In this document: piece after piece, positions 4,801 through 6,607 of the stretch
How the letters are laid out: the number at the start of each line of letters is the position of its first letter
Numbering within the stretch: the first letter of the stretch is position 1
Source: UBA5359 sp002410925 [NCBI: bacterium UBP13_UBA5359]
GTDB taxonomy: Bacteria; UBP13; UBA5359
Length of the DNA: 6,607 nt
Direction of reading: 5' to 3'
Assembly (NCBI GenBank): GCA_002410925.1
Contig: DHPR01000034.1
Location: 1 to 6,607 of the forward strand
The notes under the pieces: generated by a model
The model's database searches: none
Told to the model about the DNA's origin: nothing
The model's input: the letters and a program-made list of their open reading frames with translations, nothing else
Translations under genes and position numbers: made by a program

Positions 4801-6607
4801 CTATCTTTTAGTTTCCACTGTCGAATGCCGGCGGCGCAGGAAGGGCTTTACCGCCTCCCACCAGCCGCCCGCCAGCATTGATAGAATCAGCACAACAAAC
4901 AGCAGCCATGGTGATAGCGGCGCCAATTTAAAAATGCGGCCGGCAGCCGGCAGATATATCATGGTTAACAGCATAATCAACGCAGCGGCATTTACCAGTA
5001 TTCTGGCTAAATTGCTTCTGCCGCGTATATTATGCCAGACCGGATAGACGCTGGATTGGCTTATCAAAACCAGAAATATATTGGATAATACCAGCACAGA
5101 GAGGCCGAGACTTCTGGCGGTATTTTCACCAAGGCCATGTGCCTGAGCCCAGGCAAAGATCCCGAAGGAAGCGGTCAGAAGGATTGTTCCCTGGAGCAAA
5201 GTTCGCAATAATAGCGCTCTCTCCAGCAGCGGTTCCTCGCGATGGCGAGGCGGCCGCGCCATAATATCCGGTTCTGCTTCATCCGCTTCAAAGACGATGG
5301 AGCAAGTAGGATCTATGATCAGTTCCAGAAGCACGACAAGAGTGGGTGTCAACAATAAAGGCATGTTGAGTACCGGCGCCAGTATGGCGGCTCCGGCAAT
5401 AGGAATGTGTATGGTGATAATATAGGCCATGGCTTTTTTGATATTGTCATAGATACGGCGCCCATCCTTTATACTGCCTACGATAGTAGCGAAGTTATCA
5501 TCCAGTAAAACCATTTGGGAGGCCTGCCGGGCTACCTCGGTACCTCTCTTGCCCATAGCAATACCTATGTCGGCTGCCTTTAAAGCCGGAGCATCGTTGA
5601 CTCCATCACCCGTCATGGCCACAATCTCTTTATTGGATTGGAGAGCTCTGATAATCCTCAGCTTATGCCGCGGCACCACCCTGGCAAAGATATTGACAGT
5701 GCGCACAGCCTTCGCCAATTCTTTCTGATTAAGAGCATCTATCTCCCTTCCGCTGATAAACCGGTCTGCCTCCGGTATTCCCACTTCGGAGGCGATGGCT
5801 TTAGCGGTAACACCGTAATCACCGGTAATTACCGCCACTCTGACACCTGCTTTGAGACAGGTTGCTATAGCTTCCTTCACTCCAGGACGAGGCGGATCCG
5901 CCAAAGCCATCATCCCTATGAACTCCAGCTTATTATCGGTTAACTTCTTGGGGAAAGAGGCATTTTCATAACGATGACGGCCGAAAGCTATCAGCCGCAA
6001 TCCCTCTTCCGCCAATTTTCGCCCCCTGCTTTCTATCTGCAAACGCTCTTCAGCCGGCAGATCAAGCATGGACAGAATACTCTCCGGAGAGCCCTTGGCA
6101 TAAAGAACCGTGGCGCCGTCCGGCTCTCTGTACACATGCCCCATAGCTTTGATATCGGGCTTGAGAGCATACTCATAAACCAACGTCCGCTCTTGATAAA
6201 GGACAGAAGGATCAAAGCCGGCTTGAGCGGCTATGCGATGCATATCCCTTTCCATAGGATCATAAGGAGTATGCTCGCTGGCCAGCACTCCGGCTATGAC
6301 CAGCTCATTGAATGGAGGATTCAAAAGATCTTTTGAAGAAACTTCCCTTTCACACCCGCCAGCATAAAGTCGGCGAACTGCCATACGGTTCATAGTGATA
6401 GTGCCGGTCTTGTCTACGCAGAGAACACTTACAGACCCCAGAGTCTCTACAGCAGGAATACGCCGCATCAGGGCATGGCTTCGCGCCAGCCTCCAGGCGC
6501 CTAGAGAGAGAAAAATAGTTAAAACTACAGGAAATTCCTCAGGTATCATGGCCATTGCCAGGGCGATGCTCTCCAGAATACCGTGCAGTAACGGCTCTCC
6601 CTGAAGA
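4801..6607 (-). CDS. P-type cation-transporting ATPase, P2-like (partial: N-terminal third lies beyond the window)
   Basis: Integral membrane ion pump driven by ATP. The frame stays open to the right edge, so the Met at 6555 is internal to M4, not a start; about 250-300 N-terminal residues (M1-M3 and the actuator domain with its TGE loop) are missing. Counting from that Met: PEEFPVVLT in M4 (5-13); the phosphorylation motif DKTGT with aspartate 48; nucleotide-domain KGSPE (154-158); TGDYGVTAKAIA (244-255); the hinge motif TGDGVNDAP (315-323). M5-M10 fill about 373-567, with charged cytoplasmic loops and a basic tail. The overall plan matches Ca2+/Mg2+-type (P2/P3) pumps, yet M4 has PEEFP where SERCA has PEGLP, M5 has HIPIAG (383-388), and M6 has ELIIDPTCSIVFE (411-423), keeping the SERCA Asp800-equivalent but replacing other calcium ligands. 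The transported ion is therefore open. The Nudix gene follows 54 bases downstream. Confidence 0.93.
   Translation of the reverse strand, partial: LQGEPLLHGILESIALAMAMIPEEFPVVLTIFLSLGAWRLARSHALMRRIPAVETLGSVSVLCVDKTGTITMNRMAVRRLYAGGCEREVSSKDLLNPPFNELVIAGVLASEHTPYDPMERDMHRIAAQAGFDPSVLYQERTLVYEYALKPDIKAMGHVYREPDGATVLYAKGSPESILSMLDLPAEERLQIESRGRKLAEEGLRLIAFGRHRYENASFPKKLTDNKLEFIGMMALADPPRPGVKEAIATCLKAGVRVAVITGDYGVTAKAIASEVGIPEADRFISGREIDALNQKELAKAVRTVNIFARVVPRHKLRIIRALQSNKEIVAMTGDGVNDAPALKAADIGIAMGKRGTEVARQASQMVLLDDNFATIVGSIKDGRRIYDNIKKAMAYIITIHIPIAGAAILAPVLNMPLLLTPTLVVLLELIIDPTCSIVFEADEAEPDIMARPPRHREEPLLERALLLRTLLQGTILLTASFGIFAWAQAHGLGENTARSLGLSVLVLSNIFLVLISQSSVYPVWHNIRGRSNLARILVNAAALIMLLTMIYLPAAGRIFKLAPLSPWLLFVVLILSMLAGGWWEAVKPFLRRRHSTVETKR

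Noticed and set aside
4336-4881. A 181-codon open frame on the + strand across the Nudix gene and the end of the ATPase gene
   Set aside because: It covers two well-supported genes in antisense, has a TTG start and low-complexity composition, and shows no known motif.
1847-6062. The 9-mer CCGGCAGAT occurs four times in the same orientation (1847, 3532, 4947, 6054)
   Set aside because: Every copy lies inside a coding region and encodes Leu-Pro-Ala/Gly with the same preferred codons (CTG CCG G). Codon usage explains it better than a regulatory repeat.
4801-6555. Taking the Met at 6555 as the real start of the ATPase
   Set aside because: The frame remains open to the window edge and the residues before it (LESIALA) continue membrane segment M4; a P-type ATPase cannot begin there.

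Overview
The window looks like chromosomal DNA of an anaerobic, probably Firmicutes-type (Clostridia or Negativicutes-like) bacterium. The reasons are strong AGGAGG-type ribosome binding sites, near-consensus TTGACA/TATAAT promoters on A+T-rich intergenic DNA, and a large cobalamin-reductase-like iron-sulfur protein of a kind common in anaerobes. The lineage is an inference and I hold it only moderately. I see no RNA genes, insertion sequences, CRISPR array or phage genes. Five protein-coding genes fill almost the whole window, and no gene-free stretch exceeds about 120 bases.

Layout: positions 1-119 hold the promoter of an AraC-family regulator encoded on the + strand (120-1004). It converges on a minus-strand unit, and the two meet at a 108-base intergenic region carrying a perfect 17-bp GC-rich inverted repeat (1033-1078). 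The minus-strand unit, read from right to left, is an IclR-family regulator (4219-3446) followed after 17 bases by a 771-residue iron-sulfur protein (3428-1113). It has its own consensus promoter (4251-4278) and a 15-bp palindrome (4222-4236) between promoter and start codon, which is a good candidate IclR operator. Further right, also on the minus strand, are a Nudix hydrolase of the ADP-ribose pyrophosphatase type (4746-4333) and, 54 bases upstream of it, the C-terminal two thirds of a P-type cation-transporting ATPase (4801 to the window edge).

The most unusual gene is the 771-residue protein. It contains two complete modules of the epoxyqueuosine reductase / reductive dehalogenase type, each with a CxxCxxCxxxC ferredoxin motif. 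Between them lies a third, cysteine-free and shortened copy of the N-terminal part of the same fold. One of the two complete modules appears to lack a cysteine ligand of its second cluster. The gene is probably co-transcribed with, and controlled by, the IclR regulator, so the pair reads as a ligand-switched two-gene redox unit whose substrate cannot be told from the sequence. The Nudix and ATPase genes look like an independent unit. The ATPase belongs to a subgroup with PEEFP in M4 and an altered ion-binding set, so its ion cannot be assumed to be calcium or magnesium.
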